Shown: piece after piece, positions 23,538 to 32,926 of the stretch
Layout of the letters: the number at the start of each line of letters is the position of its first letter
Position numbering within the stretch: position 1 is the stretch's first letter
NCBI RefSeq assembly: GCF_028807635.1
Contig: NZ_JARBAX010000001.1
Span: 757,001-821,000 of the forward strand
DNA length: 64,000 nucleotides
From: Streptomyces spiramyceticus
GTDB taxonomy: Bacteria; Actinomycetota; Actinomycetes; Streptomycetales; Streptomycetaceae
Direction of reading: 5' to 3'
Program-made: the position numbers and the translations under genes
Notes under the pieces: generated by a model
What the model saw: the letters and a program-made list of their open reading frames with translations, nothing else
Told to the model about the DNA's origin: nothing
The model's database searches: none

Positions 23538-23550
23538 CATACCGACCGGT
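23538..23550. promoter_or_regulatory. Operator candidate CATACCGACCGGT
   Basis: Forms part of TACCGACCGGTA, a near-perfect palindrome in front of the molybdopterin oxidoreductase. It matches the site before the SDR gene (1543-1560). The adjacent TetR (23607-24224) is the obvious candidate binder. Confidence 0.5.
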
Positions 23551-23606
23551 ACGAACGTCGGGGAGTCATTCGCCGAGGCATTCCGGAGTCAGCGGCATGC
23601 GCGGAC

Positions 23607-24224
23607 TCATTCGAGCGTACGGGCGAGATAGGCGTGGAGGACCGCCCGCGTCTCGGCGATGAGATCCGGGTCGCCCGACGGCTGCGCACGGAACGCCAGC
23701 TGAAGCAGCGCGTCGGCGGCCTCGACGGCGACCAGCATCGTCCGGCGCAGGGCAGCGTCCGGTTTGCGGCCGAGGTGGGCGGAGAGCAGGCCGGTCAGGC
23801 GGTCCGTTACGCGGTGATTGATCCCGGCGGCCGGATCGCCCACCGGGATCTGGACGCCGAAGTCGACGAGGCCGAAGCCGGGGACGGTGCGCTTCATGGC
23901 GATGTACTCGTCGAGCACGGCATCGGTGGCGCGACGCCAGTCGGCGGCCGGGATGCCGGCGATCCGGCTGCTGATCCGCTCGGCGTAACTGTCGAGGTTG
24001 CGCTGGGCGAGGGCGTCGGCCATGGCGCGCTTGTTGCCGAAGAATCGGTAGACCGAGCCGATGGGGACGCCCGCACGGGCGGCGACGTCGCGGGTGCTCA
24101 GGTCCTCGTAACCGGTCTCGTCGAGGAGTTCGGCGCAGGCGTCCAGTATCCGGGTCAGCCGCTCGGCGCTGCGCTGCTGCACGGGGGCTCGGCGGAGTGA
24201 GTTCGTAACAGGCACGGGCTCCAT
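23607..24224 (-). CDS. TetR-family regulator
   Basis: A 205-residue TetR protein. The HTH lies at about 42-72 (YEDLSTRDVAARAGVPIGSVYRFFGNKRAMADAL), and a C-terminal ligand domain follows. The start ATG at 24224 gives a typical basic arm, RRAPVQQRSAERLTRILDA. It lies just upstream of the molybdopterin oxidoreductase on the same strand. The palindrome between the two genes suggests it represses that enzyme (inference). It is divergent from hmgA, with 143 bases between. Confidence 0.86.
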   Translation of the reverse strand: MEPVPVTNSLRRAPVQQRSAERLTRILDACAELLDETGYEDLSTRDVAARAGVPIGSVYRFFGNKRAMADALAQRNLDSYAERISSRIAGIPAADWRRATDAVLDEYIAMKRTVPGFGLVDFGVQIPVGDPAAGINHRVTDRLTGLLSAHLGRKPDAALRRTMLVAVEAADALLQLAFRAQPSGDPDLIAETRAVLHAYLARTLE

Positions 24225-24319
24225 GGTGCCGATCCTCCCCTACGGGCGGCTCCGGGCGGGCCTCGCGCAAACACCGGAAAGTGATCACACGGCCCAGTAG
24301 CCGTTGACGGCCGGGCCAG

Positions 24320-24347
24320 GGAATCCTACTGTCATCCATAGGATTCC
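24320..24347. promoter_or_regulatory. Perfect inverted repeat upstream of hmgA
   Basis: GGAATCCTA (24320-24328) and TAGGATTCC (24339-24347) are perfect 9-base arms with a 10-base spacer, ending 20 bases before the hmgA start. Position and symmetry suggest a dimeric repressor site overlapping the promoter; the regulator may be the GntR gene immediately downstream of hmgA (inference). Confidence 0.7.
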
Positions 24348-24367
24348 TTCGGCACCGGGAGCGGACG

Positions 24368-25696
24368 ATGAACGGCATCGAGCAGGCGAGGAAGACGGCT
24401 GAGGGACTGGCCCATTCCTCGGGCTTCGGCAACGAACACAGCTCGGAGGCTGTTCCCGGCGCCCTGCCGCACGGCCGGAATTCGCCGCAGCGCGCACCGC
24501 TCGGCCTCTACGCGGAGCAGCTCAGCGGCAGCGCCTTCACCGAGCCGCGGGCCCACAACCGCCGCTCGTGGCTGTACCGGATCATGCCGTCGGCCGCGCA
24601 CCCCCCGTTCGTCCGCACCGACAACGGCGGCCTGCGCAGCGCGCCCTTCACCGAGACGGTCCCCGATCCGAACCGGCTGCGCTGGAACCCGCTGCCCGAG
24701 CCCGAGCCCGGCACCGACTTCGTGGCCGGCCTGTGGACGGTGGGCGGCAATGGCGACGTGACCCAGCGCACCGGCATGTCGATTCACCTTTACCACGCCA
24801 ACTCCCCCATGACCGGCCGTGTGTTCAGCGACTCCGACGGCGAGCTGCTGATCGTTCCGGAGCGCGGCGGACTGCTGCTGCGCACCGAGTTCGGGCTGCT
24901 GCGCTGCGAACCCGGCCACATCGCGCTGATTCCGCGCGGCGTGCGCTTCCGCGTCGAGCTGCTCGACGAGAGTGCCCGGGGTTACGTCTGCGAAAACTAC
25001 GGGCAGCCCTTCCAGCTCCCCGACCTCGGCCCGATCGGCGCCAACGGCCTGGCCAACGCGCGTGACTTCCTCGCCCCGGTGGCGGCGTACGAGGACACCG
25101 AAGGCCCGGTCGAGGTGGTCAACAAGTTCTGCGGCAACCTCTGGTCGGCGACGTACGACCACTCACCTCTCGATGTCGTCGCCTGGCACGGCAATCACGT
25201 GCCGTACGTCTACGACCTGCACCGCTTCAATGTCATCGGCTCCATCAGCTACGACCACCCCGACCCGTCGATCTTCACCGTGCTGACGTCGCCGTCCGAC
25301 ACCCCGGGCCTGGCCGGTGTCGACTTCGTCGTCTTCGCGCCGCGCTGGCTGGTCGGTGAGGACACCTTCCGGCCGCCGTACTTCCACCGCAATGTGATGA
25401 GCGAGTACATGGGCCTCATCGAGGGCGCGTACGACGCGAAGACTGCCGGAAAGGGGGGCTTTGTCCCAGGCGGTGGTTCACTGCACAACATGATGTCGGC
25501 GCACGGACCCGACCGGGAGACCTTCGACCGGGCGAGCGCCGCCGAGCTGAAGCCGCAGAAGATCGACGACGGTCTTGCCTTCATGTTCGAGACGCGCTGG
25601 CCGGTGACGGCGACCGGGCAGGCGGCGACCGCCGACCATCTTCAGGCGTCGTACGACGACGTGTGGCAGGGTCTGGAACGCCACTTCAGGTCGTAG
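24368..25696 (+). CDS. hmgA: Homogentisate 1,2-dioxygenase
   Basis: A 442-residue non-haem iron dioxygenase that opens homogentisate to maleylacetoacetate in tyrosine/phenylalanine breakdown. Length and landmarks match the family: [47 protein letters not shown], and the iron-binding region [18 protein letters not shown] with [11 protein letters not shown] near the C-terminus. The ATG at 24368 has ggagcgga upstream and a perfect inverted repeat just before it. It is followed after 43 bases by a GntR/UTRA regulator. No fumarylacetoacetase gene is adjacent in the window. Confidence 0.96.
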   Translation: MNGIEQARKTAEGLAHSSGFGNEHSSEAVPGALPHGRNSPQRAPLGLYAEQLSGSAFTEPRAHNRRSWLYRIMPSAAHPPFVRTDNGGLRSAPFTETVPDPNRLRWNPLPEPEPGTDFVAGLWTVGGNGDVTQRTGMSIHLYHANSPMTGRVFSDSDGELLIVPERGGLLLRTEFGLLRCEPGHIALIPRGVRFRVELLDESARGYVCENYGQPFQLPDLGPIGANGLANARDFLAPVAAYEDTEGPVEVVNKFCGNLWSATYDHSPLDVVAWHGNHVPYVYDLHRFNVIGSISYDHPDPSIFTVLTSPSDTPGLAGVDFVVFAPRWLVGEDTFRPPYFHRNVMSEYMGLIEGAYDAKTAGKGGFVPGGGSLHNMMSAHGPDRETFDRASAAELKPQKIDDGLAFMFETRWPVTATGQAATADHLQASYDDVWQGLERHFRS

Positions 25697-25739
25697 TACA
25701 TGCGGCCCACCACCGGCGTACCGACGGAGAACTGAAACC

Positions 25740-26489
25740 GTGACCGCATTCGCCCCCGACTCGCTGGTCCTGAACCGGAAGCTGCCCCTCTGGTACCAGG
25801 TCTCGCAGTCCCTGCGCGCTTCCATACTGGGCCGCACGCCCGACGCTTCACTGCGGCTGCCCACCGAGGAACAGCTCGCGGCGCACTACGGCGTGAGCGT
25901 GCTCACCATGCGCCAGGCCCTCAAGGAACTGGAGGCCGAGGGCCTGATCAGCAGGCACCGGCGGCGCGGCACGTTCATCGAGCCGGGGGCGAGGCGGGGC
26001 GCCCCGCGCCGGCTGCTGGGCTCGATCGACGCGATCGTGGCCCAGCAGTCGGGCGAGCTGACGACGGTCCTGGACCACGGTCCGGCGCCCGTGCCCGGCG
26101 AGCTCTTCGCGTACTTCCCGGACGTGCGCGAGGTGGTGACGTACAAGCGGCTGCGCCGCGACGGCGAGAGCGGCGAGCCGACCAACTGGGCGGAGAACGC
26201 GGTGCGTCCGGAGCTCGCGGCCGGTCTCGACATCGCCGATCTCGAACGCTGGCCGATGACGAAGGTGCTGCGTGACGTGCTCGGCGTGCGCATCAGCAAG
26301 ATCACGGACACGGTGGAGGCGACGCTCGCCGATCCGGCCACGGCCGACCTGCTGAAGGTGCCGCTGCTGAGCCCGATCCTGCACTACACGGGGGTGACGT
26401 ACGACGAGGAGGGGCGGGTGGTCGATGTCGCCCGCATCCGCTACCGGGGCGACCGTTTCTCGTTCTCCGTGACGGTGGACGCGCACTGA
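25740..26489 (+). CDS. GntR-family regulator with UTRA domain
   Basis: A 249-residue HutC-type GntR regulator. The winged helix (LWYQVSQSLRASIL, LPTEEQLAAHYGVSVLTMRQALKEL) occupies about 15-80 and the UTRA ligand domain about 100-245. The start is GTG 25740. It follows hmgA by 43 bases in the same direction and could autoregulate the pair through the palindrome before hmgA. The ligand is probably an aromatic catabolite, from context only. Confidence 0.87.
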   Translation: MTAFAPDSLVLNRKLPLWYQVSQSLRASILGRTPDASLRLPTEEQLAAHYGVSVLTMRQALKELEAEGLISRHRRRGTFIEPGARRGAPRRLLGSIDAIVAQQSGELTTVLDHGPAPVPGELFAYFPDVREVVTYKRLRRDGESGEPTNWAENAVRPELAAGLDIADLERWPMTKVLRDVLGVRISKITDTVEATLADPATADLLKVPLLSPILHYTGVTYDEEGRVVDVARIRYRGDRFSFSVTVDAH

Positions 26490-26564
26490 CGTCCGGTCCG
26501 CGGGCGCTTGGTTACGATGCCGGGGGCTGCGACTGATGGGGAGAGTTACGGGGAGGATGCCCGC

Positions 26565-27755
26565 ATGAGTGGTACGGACGCCCCGCTGCTCGACGAACTG
26601 ATGCCGTGGTCGGTGGCGGCCTTGCGGCTGGGACGTGGCTGGATTCTCGCGCCGGACAGGCGGACACTGCGGGCCCGTTGGGATGCGCTGGTACGGGCGC
26701 GGGGCGCCGAGCGCGAGGAGCTGTTCGTGGCGACGCGGGCGCGGACGACGCGCAGTTCGGTTGCCGCACTGCCCGGTCGGCCCACCGGAACCGGGCGCCT
26801 CACGCGCGAGAGCGGGCCCTGCCCGGAGCCGGTGCGTGTCGTGCACGGCCCGTTCGACGAGCAGTGGCTCATCCCCGACCACCGCCTGATCGACGCCGCC
26901 CGCCCCGAGCTGTGGCGGGTCGCCGACGCGGAGCAGCTCTTCGCCGTCGAGCAGGGTTACGTGCCCGGGTCGGCGGGGCCGGCGCTGCTGGTCAGCGCGG
27001 TGCTGCCGGACGGCCGCTCCGCCGCCGGCCGCCCCGGGCGCATCCGCCCTCTCTTTCGCCGTCCCGGCGGCCGCGAGCCCAACCTCGCGCCGGGGCTCTT
27101 GGCGCTGCTGAGCGGGCGTTACGGGCGCGAGGTCACGGCCGACGAGGTGCTGGCGTGGGCGGTCGCGGCGGCGGAGGGGTCACCGTCGGGCGCCGTGGTC
27201 CCGCTGCCGGCGGACCCCGGCGCCTGGTCGACGGGGGTGGAGCTGGGCCGCCGGATGACCGCGATCCAGCTGCGCGGGGCGCGGGGCGGGGAACGCCCGA
27301 GGCTGCCGGGAGGGTGCCGCCCGTACGTACGCTCCGCGGTGCCGGCCCGGCCCGGGGAGCTGACGTACGACGCGGAGGAGGAGACGCTGCACATCGGGGC
27401 CGGCCGCATCTCACCCGTACCGCGTGCGGCGTGGGACTTCGAGGTGAGCGGCGTACGGGTGCTGGACCTGTGGTTCGACCGCCGCACGGCGGAACCGGAA
27501 CCCGGCACGCTGGAGGCGATCCGCGCGGCGGAGTGGGCGCAGGAGTGGACTTCGGAGCTGCTGGAGCTGATTACGGTGCTGGCGTTGTTGGGCGAACTGG
27601 AGCCCGGGCGGCGCGAGTTGGCGGGGACCGAACGGATCACACGTGCTGAGTTGACGGAGGCGGGGGTGCTGCCGGTGCGGGACGCTGCACGGCGGCCGGC
27701 GTCTGTGCTGGACCATGCGGAGGAAGGCCCTGAGGGCCAGTTCGCGCTGCTGTAG
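26565..27755 (+). CDS. Orphan type ISP restriction-enzyme C-terminal-like protein
   Basis: A 396-residue protein resembling the C-terminal specificity part of type ISP restriction-modification enzymes. The clearest segment is FDEQWLIPDHRLIDAARPELW (97-117), matching the family's 'F(D)xRW..D.R..RP.LW' block, followed by LAPGLLALLSGRYG and LTYDAEEETLHIGAGRI. No nuclease, helicase or methylase motif is present and no such gene is adjacent. So this is a standalone recognition-type domain or a domesticated homologue. It is the usual form of an annotated Streptomyces 'type ISP' protein. The ATG at 26565 follows ggggagg; an overlapping ATG in another frame was rejected. Confidence 0.6.
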   Translation: MSGTDAPLLDELMPWSVAALRLGRGWILAPDRRTLRARWDALVRARGAEREELFVATRARTTRSSVAALPGRPTGTGRLTRESGPCPEPVRVVHGPFDEQWLIPDHRLIDAARPELWRVADAEQLFAVEQGYVPGSAGPALLVSAVLPDGRSAAGRPGRIRPLFRRPGGREPNLAPGLLALLSGRYGREVTADEVLAWAVAAAEGSPSGAVVPLPADPGAWSTGVELGRRMTAIQLRGARGGERPRLPGGCRPYVRSAVPARPGELTYDAEEETLHIGAGRISPVPRAAWDFEVSGVRVLDLWFDRRTAEPEPGTLEAIRAAEWAQEWTSELLELITVLALLGELEPGRRELAGTERITRAELTEAGVLPVRDAARRPASVLDHAEEGPEGQFALL

Positions 27756-28012
27756 GGATGGGCGGCGGTGCGCGACCTCTTCGGGTACGCCCGGTCCCGG
27801 CGGACGCCGCCTGGCCGGTGGCCCGTCCCGTCGCCGGATCGCCGGCCTGGTCGCTGGTGGATCGCGGTCTTCGCAGCGCTCGCCGTCCGCCGGTACGCCG
27901 ACCGGAGGGTGGTGAGCGGCGGCAAACTCTCCATCCCGGCAGGGTCGCTCCGTCAACCTGTGCGGATGACAGCGATGACAAAGGTGCTGCGTACACGGTA
28001 GTCAGTGCTGTT
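27756..28012. other. Intergenic gap without a recognisable gene
   Basis: 257 bases between the type ISP-like gene and the CoA transferase. Short open frames exist on both strands but show no family-like sequence or ribosome site. It is presumably the CoA transferase promoter region. Confidence 0.5.
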
Positions 28013-29209
28013 ATGAGCCATCAGCCACTGCCCCTCGACGGCATCACCGTCGTCGCCGTCGAGCAAGCCGTCTCGGCGCCGTTCGCCACCCGCCAGCTCG
28101 CCGATCTCGGCGCCCGCGTGATCAAGATCGAGCGCCCGGACGGCGGCGACTTCGCCCGCGGCTACGACACCGCGGCGCGCGGCCTCGCCTCGCACTTCGT
28201 CTGGTGCAACCGGGGCAAGGAGTCCATCGCCGTCGACCTCAAGGACCCGCGTGGCCTCGACACCGTCCGCCGGCTCGTCGCGGGCGCCGATGTGTTCATA
28301 CAGAACCTCGCTCACGGCGCGGCCGCCCGGCTCGGTCTGGACGCGGCGACGCTGTGCGCCGCGTACCCGCGCCTGATCGCCGTCGACATCTCCGGATACG
28401 GCGACGGCGGACCGTACGCCGACAAGCGGGCGTACGACATGCTCGTCCAGTGCGAGGCGGGCCTGGTGTCCGTGACCGGCACCCCCGCGCAGCCCGTCAA
28501 GGCCGGTATTCCGGCGGCCGACATCGCGGCGGCGATGTACGCGTTCTCGGGGGTCCTGGCGGCGCTGCTGCGGCGCGGGACGACGGGGCTCGGCGGGCCT
28601 GTGGAGGTCTCGATGCTGGAGGCGCTCGCCGAGTGGATGGGGCATCCGCTGCACCATGGGATGCATGGGGGTGAAGCCCCGGCGCGCACCGGGGTCGCGC
28701 ACGCCGTCATCTCTCCGTACGACGCCTATCCGACGGCGGACGGCGGCCAGGTGCTGCTGTCCGTACAGAACGACAGGGAGTGGCGGCGGCTGGCCGAGCA
28801 GGTGCTCGGCCGACCGGAGCTGGCGGACGATCCGGCCTTCGCGACGAACACCGCCCGTACCGGGAACCGGGAGAAGACGGATGCGGTGGTCGCCGAGGCG
28901 CTGGTCGCGATGAGTGCGCCGGAGGCGGTCGCGGCGCTGGAAGCTGCCGGTATCGCCTGTGCGCGGCTGAATACGGTGGCCGATGTTGCCGCGCATCCGC
29001 AGTTGGCGGCGCGGAACCGCTGGCGTGACGTGGAGTCACCGGCGGGGCCCTTGCGGGCACTTCTGCCGCCGATCACGATGCCGGGTGGGACGGACCCTGT
29101 GATGGGTCCGGTTCCCGCACTCGGCGAACACACCGACGCGCTGCTGCACGGCCTGGGGATGACGGACGTACAGGTTTCAGCGCTGCGCCGGGACGGTGTG
29201 GTCGCCTGA
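28013..29209 (+). CDS. CaiB/BaiF family III CoA transferase
   Basis: A 398-residue family III CoA transferase that moves CoA between carboxylates. The N-terminal LPLDGITVVAVEQAVSAPFATRQLADLGARVIKIE is diagnostic. The catalytic Asp is in KRAYDMLVQCEAGL, following SGYGDGGPY, and the C-terminal AGIACARLNTVADVAAHPQL fits the family. The start ATG at 28013 is family-like (MSHQPLPLDGI); the longer frame crosses the intergenic gap. The substrate is unknown. It is transcribed alone. Confidence 0.92.
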   Translation: MSHQPLPLDGITVVAVEQAVSAPFATRQLADLGARVIKIERPDGGDFARGYDTAARGLASHFVWCNRGKESIAVDLKDPRGLDTVRRLVAGADVFIQNLAHGAAARLGLDAATLCAAYPRLIAVDISGYGDGGPYADKRAYDMLVQCEAGLVSVTGTPAQPVKAGIPAADIAAAMYAFSGVLAALLRRGTTGLGGPVEVSMLEALAEWMGHPLHHGMHGGEAPARTGVAHAVISPYDAYPTADGGQVLLSVQNDREWRRLAEQVLGRPELADDPAFATNTARTGNREKTDAVVAEALVAMSAPEAVAALEAAGIACARLNTVADVAAHPQLAARNRWRDVESPAGPLRALLPPITMPGGTDPVMGPVPALGEHTDALLHGLGMTDVQVSALRRDGVVA

Positions 29210-29238
29210 GCGTGTCCGTGACTCTGGTTCCGCCCGAG

Positions 29239-29502
29239 TCAGTGGCGGCTGCCGAAGAGCGATCGACGCAGCCGTCGCAGCGGAGCGAAGAGCGAGACGC
29301 GTCCGCTCCTGCTCGCTCGCGAGTGCGCAACATCACGCGAGGTCAGCTCGCGCATCAGCAGTGTCGCCTCGGCCGACTCGCGCTGCGGGACGGCTGGGCC
29401 GCCGAGCACCGCGAGATGGCGGTCGAGACGCGAGCTGGTCGCGCCGCTTCCACACGTGATCGCAGGCACTCGCGGCCTGCTGCGCACCGTTATCTGTTCC
29501 AT
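29239..29502 (-). CDS. Small conserved Streptomyces protein of unknown function
   Basis: An 87-residue basic protein, MEQITVRSRPRVPAITCG at the start and a very basic end (RVSLFAPLRRLRRSLFGS). The ATG at 29502 has a strong GGGGAG site at the right distance, and the sequence looks like a conserved small protein rather than a shadow frame. There are no transmembrane segments. It sits between the CoA transferase (convergent) and the kinase gene (divergent). The function is unknown. Confidence 0.65.
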   Translation of the reverse strand: MEQITVRSRPRVPAITCGSGATSSRLDRHLAVLGGPAVPQRESAEATLLMRELTSRDVAHSRASRSGRVSLFAPLRRLRRSLFGSRH

Positions 29503-29769
29503 GTCACTCCCCACCCGTACGAGGGCACCCGGCCCGGGCAGGTTAACCCTATCCCGCCGGCTGGACACACGTGTATCCCGCCCACGGGATTCACCACTGC
29601 GATACGGGTGTTGACGGTCACTCTCCGAATACGGCTGATTCCAGGGCGAGTTGGACAGCCCGCAGCTCCGGTCGGCCCGTCCGGCCCTGATTGCCGCTCA
29701 AGGGGGCTGCATACGCCGTGAGTTGAGCTAACTTGAAGTGGTTTCTACCGTGATGCCGCTCTGCTGCGG

Positions 29770-31536
29770 ATGGGGGGCTCGCCAGTGAGTGAAGAGCCGG
29801 GCAACGAGCAGCGGGTGATCGCGGGCCGCTATCGCCTGCTGGCCCCGCTGGGTGAGGGCGGCATGGGCGTCGTATGGCGTGCCCGCGACGACGTGCTGGG
29901 CCGTGAAGTCGCGGTCAAGGAGGTCAGAGCGCCGTCCGGACTCGGAGCCACCGACGGGCGGCGGCTGTACGCACGGCTGGAGCGCGAGGCCTGGGCGGCG
30001 GCCCGCATCTCGCACCGCAATGTGGTCACCGTGTACGACGTGGCGACCGAGGAGGGCCGGCCCTGGATCGTGATGGAGCTGGTGCGCGGGCTGACGCTCT
30101 CCGACGTACTGGACGGCGAAGGGCCGATGCCGCCGCAGCGGGCCGCGCACATCGGGGGCGACGTCCTGGCGGCCCTGCGCGCCGCGCACGAGGCGGGCGT
30201 ACTCCACCGCGATGTGAAGCCGGGCAATGTCCTGATCGCCAATGACGGCCGGGTCGTACTGACGGACTTCGGCATCGCGATGGTCGAGGGCAGCTCGGCG
30301 CTCACCATGACGGGCGAGCTGATCGGGTCGCCCGAATTCCTCGCGCCGGAGCGGGCGATGGGGCGTACGCCGGGGCCCGAATCGGATCTGTGGTCGCTCG
30401 GAGTGCTGCTGTACGCCGCCGTCGAGGGCAATTCGCCGTTCCGTCAGGACACCCCGCTCTCCACGCTGCGCGCGGTGGTGGACGAAGAGCTGCCGCGGCC
30501 TGTACGGGCGGGGGCGCTGGCACCGGTGATCGAGGGGCTGCTGCGGAAGGACCCGGCCGAGCGGCTGTCCGCCGACGAGACAGCGCGGCAGCTGCGGATC
30601 GTGGCGGCAGGCGGAGCGCCGCGTACAGGAGAGACCCCAGTCGCCCCCGGGCCGTACAGCAGCCCGACCGTCACGGCTCCGACGCCGGTCCCCGGTCCCG
30701 CGCCGTCGCCGTACGGCAGCCCCACGCCGCCCCCCGGCCCCCTGCCGACGCCAGGCACCGTGACGACGACCACCACGCAGGGGCGGCCCCGGCGGGCGGG
30801 ACTGGTGCTGGCGGCGGGGTTGGCCGTGCTGCTGCTCGTGATCGGCGGCATCACGTGGGCGTTGCTGAACGGCAACAAGGGGGATCCGGGGGAGAGTTCC
30901 GGTGCCTCGTCCGGCACGGCCGGCGTCGACAACGGCGGAGCCAACGGCAGCAGCGGCGGTACCGACGGCGGTGGCTCCGCCACGGGCGGGAGCGGCACGC
31001 CGGGCAGCACGGGCGGCGACAACGGCGGCGGCGACGGGGGCAATGACGGCGGCGGAAGCGGCAACGGCGGCGGTCACGGGAACGGGGGCAATGGCGGCAC
31101 CACCACCCCGCCGCCCGCCCAGTCCGTGAAGGTCGCCGTCACGACCGTGCGCGGCAGTTACTCCGGCACCTGCCCGCCGCCCGAGGCGCAGGCACCGGCC
31201 TTCACCGCCACGTTCACCGTCGGCCGCACCCCGGTGGAGGTCGAATACCGCTGGGTGAGCGAGAGCGGCGAGTCGTCCGACCCTGGCTGGAAAACGCTGT
31301 CCTTCGGGGCCGGCGACGGGAAGTCGAAGCAGGTCAACCACACCGAGCTGACGTACAAGGAGGGCGAGACCTTCCACGACGAGATCAGTGTGGAGGTCAG
31401 GAGTCCGGTTTCGGCCCGGTCCAACTCCGTGTCGTTCTCGGTCACCTGCGAACAGGAAGAGGAGACCCCGACGGGCGGGGCCTCCTCGTACACGGCCTCC
31501 TACACAGCCGAAGCGCAGGTCAGGCGGCGGAGTTGA
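29770..31536 (+). CDS. Membrane Ser/Thr protein kinase (PASTA-less PknB-like)
   Basis: A 588-residue Hanks-type kinase. The cytoplasmic kinase domain (20-280) is complete: Gly-rich LGEGGMGVVW (28-36), Lys50, Glu73, H146-R-D148 (HRDVKPGNVL), D166-F-G and APE. A Pro-rich linker leads to one membrane span (about 342-364, GLVLAAGLAVLLLVIGGITWALL). Outside are a Gly/Asn/Ser-rich stalk and a beta-rich ectodomain with two cysteines that may bind an extracellular signal. No PASTA repeats are present. The start is ATG 29770; a GTG at 29785 is possible. Its 3' end overlaps the convergent esterase gene by 17 bases. Confidence 0.93.
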   Translation: MGGSPVSEEPGNEQRVIAGRYRLLAPLGEGGMGVVWRARDDVLGREVAVKEVRAPSGLGATDGRRLYARLEREAWAAARISHRNVVTVYDVATEEGRPWIVMELVRGLTLSDVLDGEGPMPPQRAAHIGGDVLAALRAAHEAGVLHRDVKPGNVLIANDGRVVLTDFGIAMVEGSSALTMTGELIGSPEFLAPERAMGRTPGPESDLWSLGVLLYAAVEGNSPFRQDTPLSTLRAVVDEELPRPVRAGALAPVIEGLLRKDPAERLSADETARQLRIVAAGGAPRTGETPVAPGPYSSPTVTAPTPVPGPAPSPYGSPTPPPGPLPTPGTVTTTTTQGRPRRAGLVLAAGLAVLLLVIGGITWALLNGNKGDPGESSGASSGTAGVDNGGANGSSGGTDGGGSATGGSGTPGSTGGDNGGGDGGNDGGGSGNGGGHGNGGNGGTTTPPPAQSVKVAVTTVRGSYSGTCPPPEAQAPAFTATFTVGRTPVEVEYRWVSESGESSDPGWKTLSFGAGDGKSKQVNHTELTYKEGETFHDEISVEVRSPVSARSNSVSFSVTCEQEEETPTGGASSYTASYTAEAQVRRRS

Positions 31537-32344
31537 ATACCGGCAGGTAGCCGCCCGACTGGCCGGCGGCCGTCGGGTGGTACGACTCGCCGATGTTCGT
31601 CCACTTCACACTGTGCAGCCACGGGGACGAGGAGCAGATCTCGTGTCCCGTGAAGGCCGGTGTGACCTCGGCGAAGGTGTAGCCGTGGTCGGCCGCCCGC
31701 TTGGCGGTGGCGGCGTTGAGGTAGTCGGCAGCGCCGTTGATGGCAGCGCGCTCCTTCTCGGTGAGGCCGGCGGTGCAGCTGCCGTTGAGCTTGTAGAAGC
31801 GGGGGTAGCCGAGTACGACGACACGCGCCGACGGGGCTTTGGCTCTGATCGCCGAGTACACCGAGTCGAGCTTGCCGGGCAGGGTCGAGTCCACGTAGCG
31901 CTTCGCCTCCTCGATCCGGGCGAGGCAGGCGGACTCGGACTGGAGGACGCAGGTCGTCATGACGTCGGCGAAGCCGGCGTCGTTGCCGCCGACGGTGAGG
32001 GAGACGAGGTCGGTCGAGGAGCTGAGCGGGCCGAGCTGACCGGCTGTCACATCACCCGTACGGGCGCCGGAGCAAGCCGTGAAGGCGAACGACGAGGGTG
32101 AATGGGACGCGGCCCACAGGGCCGGGTAGGCACGTGTACTTCGCTTGCAGGAGCCGCTGCCACTGTCGTAGCTGCCGGCCCCGACGCCCGAGGAGTAGGA
32201 GTCGCCGAGGGCTGCGTAGTTGATGGACGCAGCGTCGAGGGATTCGGCCTGTTGAGCTGCCTGCGCCGCGCCCGCCCCGGTGAGGGCGAGGGCGGCGGCG
32301 AGCAGGAGCGACGATGAGAATGCCGCGATTCGGGACAGTTTCAT
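31520..32344 (-). CDS. Secreted SGNH (GDSL) lipase/esterase
   Basis: A 274-residue exported hydrolase of the Streptomyces SGNH lipase group. The signal peptide runs to about Ala30. Block I is ALGDSYSSGVGAG with the nucleophile Ser49; Gly and Asn of the oxyanion hole follow, the latter in TVGGNDAG; the catalytic His is in SYHPTAAGQ. Six cysteines suggest the three disulfides of this group. It hydrolyses carboxylic esters outside the cell. Its last 17 bases overlap the kinase gene's end on the other strand. Confidence 0.92.
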   Translation of the reverse strand: MKLSRIAAFSSSLLLAAALALTGAGAAQAAQQAESLDAASINYAALGDSYSSGVGAGSYDSGSGSCKRSTRAYPALWAASHSPSSFAFTACSGARTGDVTAGQLGPLSSSTDLVSLTVGGNDAGFADVMTTCVLQSESACLARIEEAKRYVDSTLPGKLDSVYSAIRAKAPSARVVVLGYPRFYKLNGSCTAGLTEKERAAINGAADYLNAATAKRAADHGYTFAEVTPAFTGHEICSSSPWLHSVKWTNIGESYHPTAAGQSGGYLPVFNSAA

Positions 32345-32529
32345 GGAACCTCCCTTAGCAGGATTTCCGCCTCAACTGTCGTAGCAGTCCCCATACATCA
32401 CCGGAAGTGTCCATGCCAAGGAGTTTCGCCAGGGATCTTCCACACACTCTCTCCGCATCCTTGACGGGGCTGAGCCGACTGCGCGACATTGAAGCCCGGC
32501 ATCCGGCGCTTCAGGGGGCAAAGTCGCCA

Positions 32530-32925
32530 ATGCAGACCATCAGTAACAAGACATCAGCAGCCGTCGCGGATTCGCTGCCCGTTCTCGCGGGCGCCGCGCT
32601 CGCCGTATCGGCGGTCGGCGCGGTCCTGGCGCTCACCGATCTGACATCGCCGCTGCGGCCGCCGTTCACCCTCTTCTTCCTGATCGCGGCTCCGGCGTCC
32701 GCCGTGGCCGCGGGACTTCGGGGCATGGAACCGCTGGGCCGTCTGGTGGCGTCGACAGCAGGGGCAGTAGCACTGAACCTGCTGGTCGCCCAGGCCATGC
32801 TGGCCACGCACATGTGGTCGGTGCGGGGCGGCGTGGCGGCGATCGCCGGGCTCAGCGCTCTCCTCTTCCTGCTGGCACTGGTACGGCGCCCCGGCGGCCG
32901 TACGGCGAGAAGGCAGACCCTCTGA
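32530..32925 (+). CDS. Small integral membrane protein, first gene of polysaccharide cluster
   Basis: A 131-residue protein with about four hydrophobic segments (SLPVLAGAALAVSAVGAVLAL; FTLFFLIAAPASAVAAGL; LVASTAGAVALNLLVAQAML; GVAAIAGLSALLFLLALV) and a basic tail. No family was recognised. The ATG at 32530 follows AGGGGG; an upstream frame to 32413 lacks a ribosome site. Its stop is one base before the start of the FemAB/CelD-like gene, so it is part of that operon and may help export or anchor the polymer machinery (inference). Confidence 0.7.
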   Translation: MQTISNKTSAAVADSLPVLAGAALAVSAVGAVLALTDLTSPLRPPFTLFFLIAAPASAVAAGLRGMEPLGRLVASTAGAVALNLLVAQAMLATHMWSVRGGVAAIAGLSALLFLLALVRRPGGRTARRQTL

Positions 32926-32926
32926 C

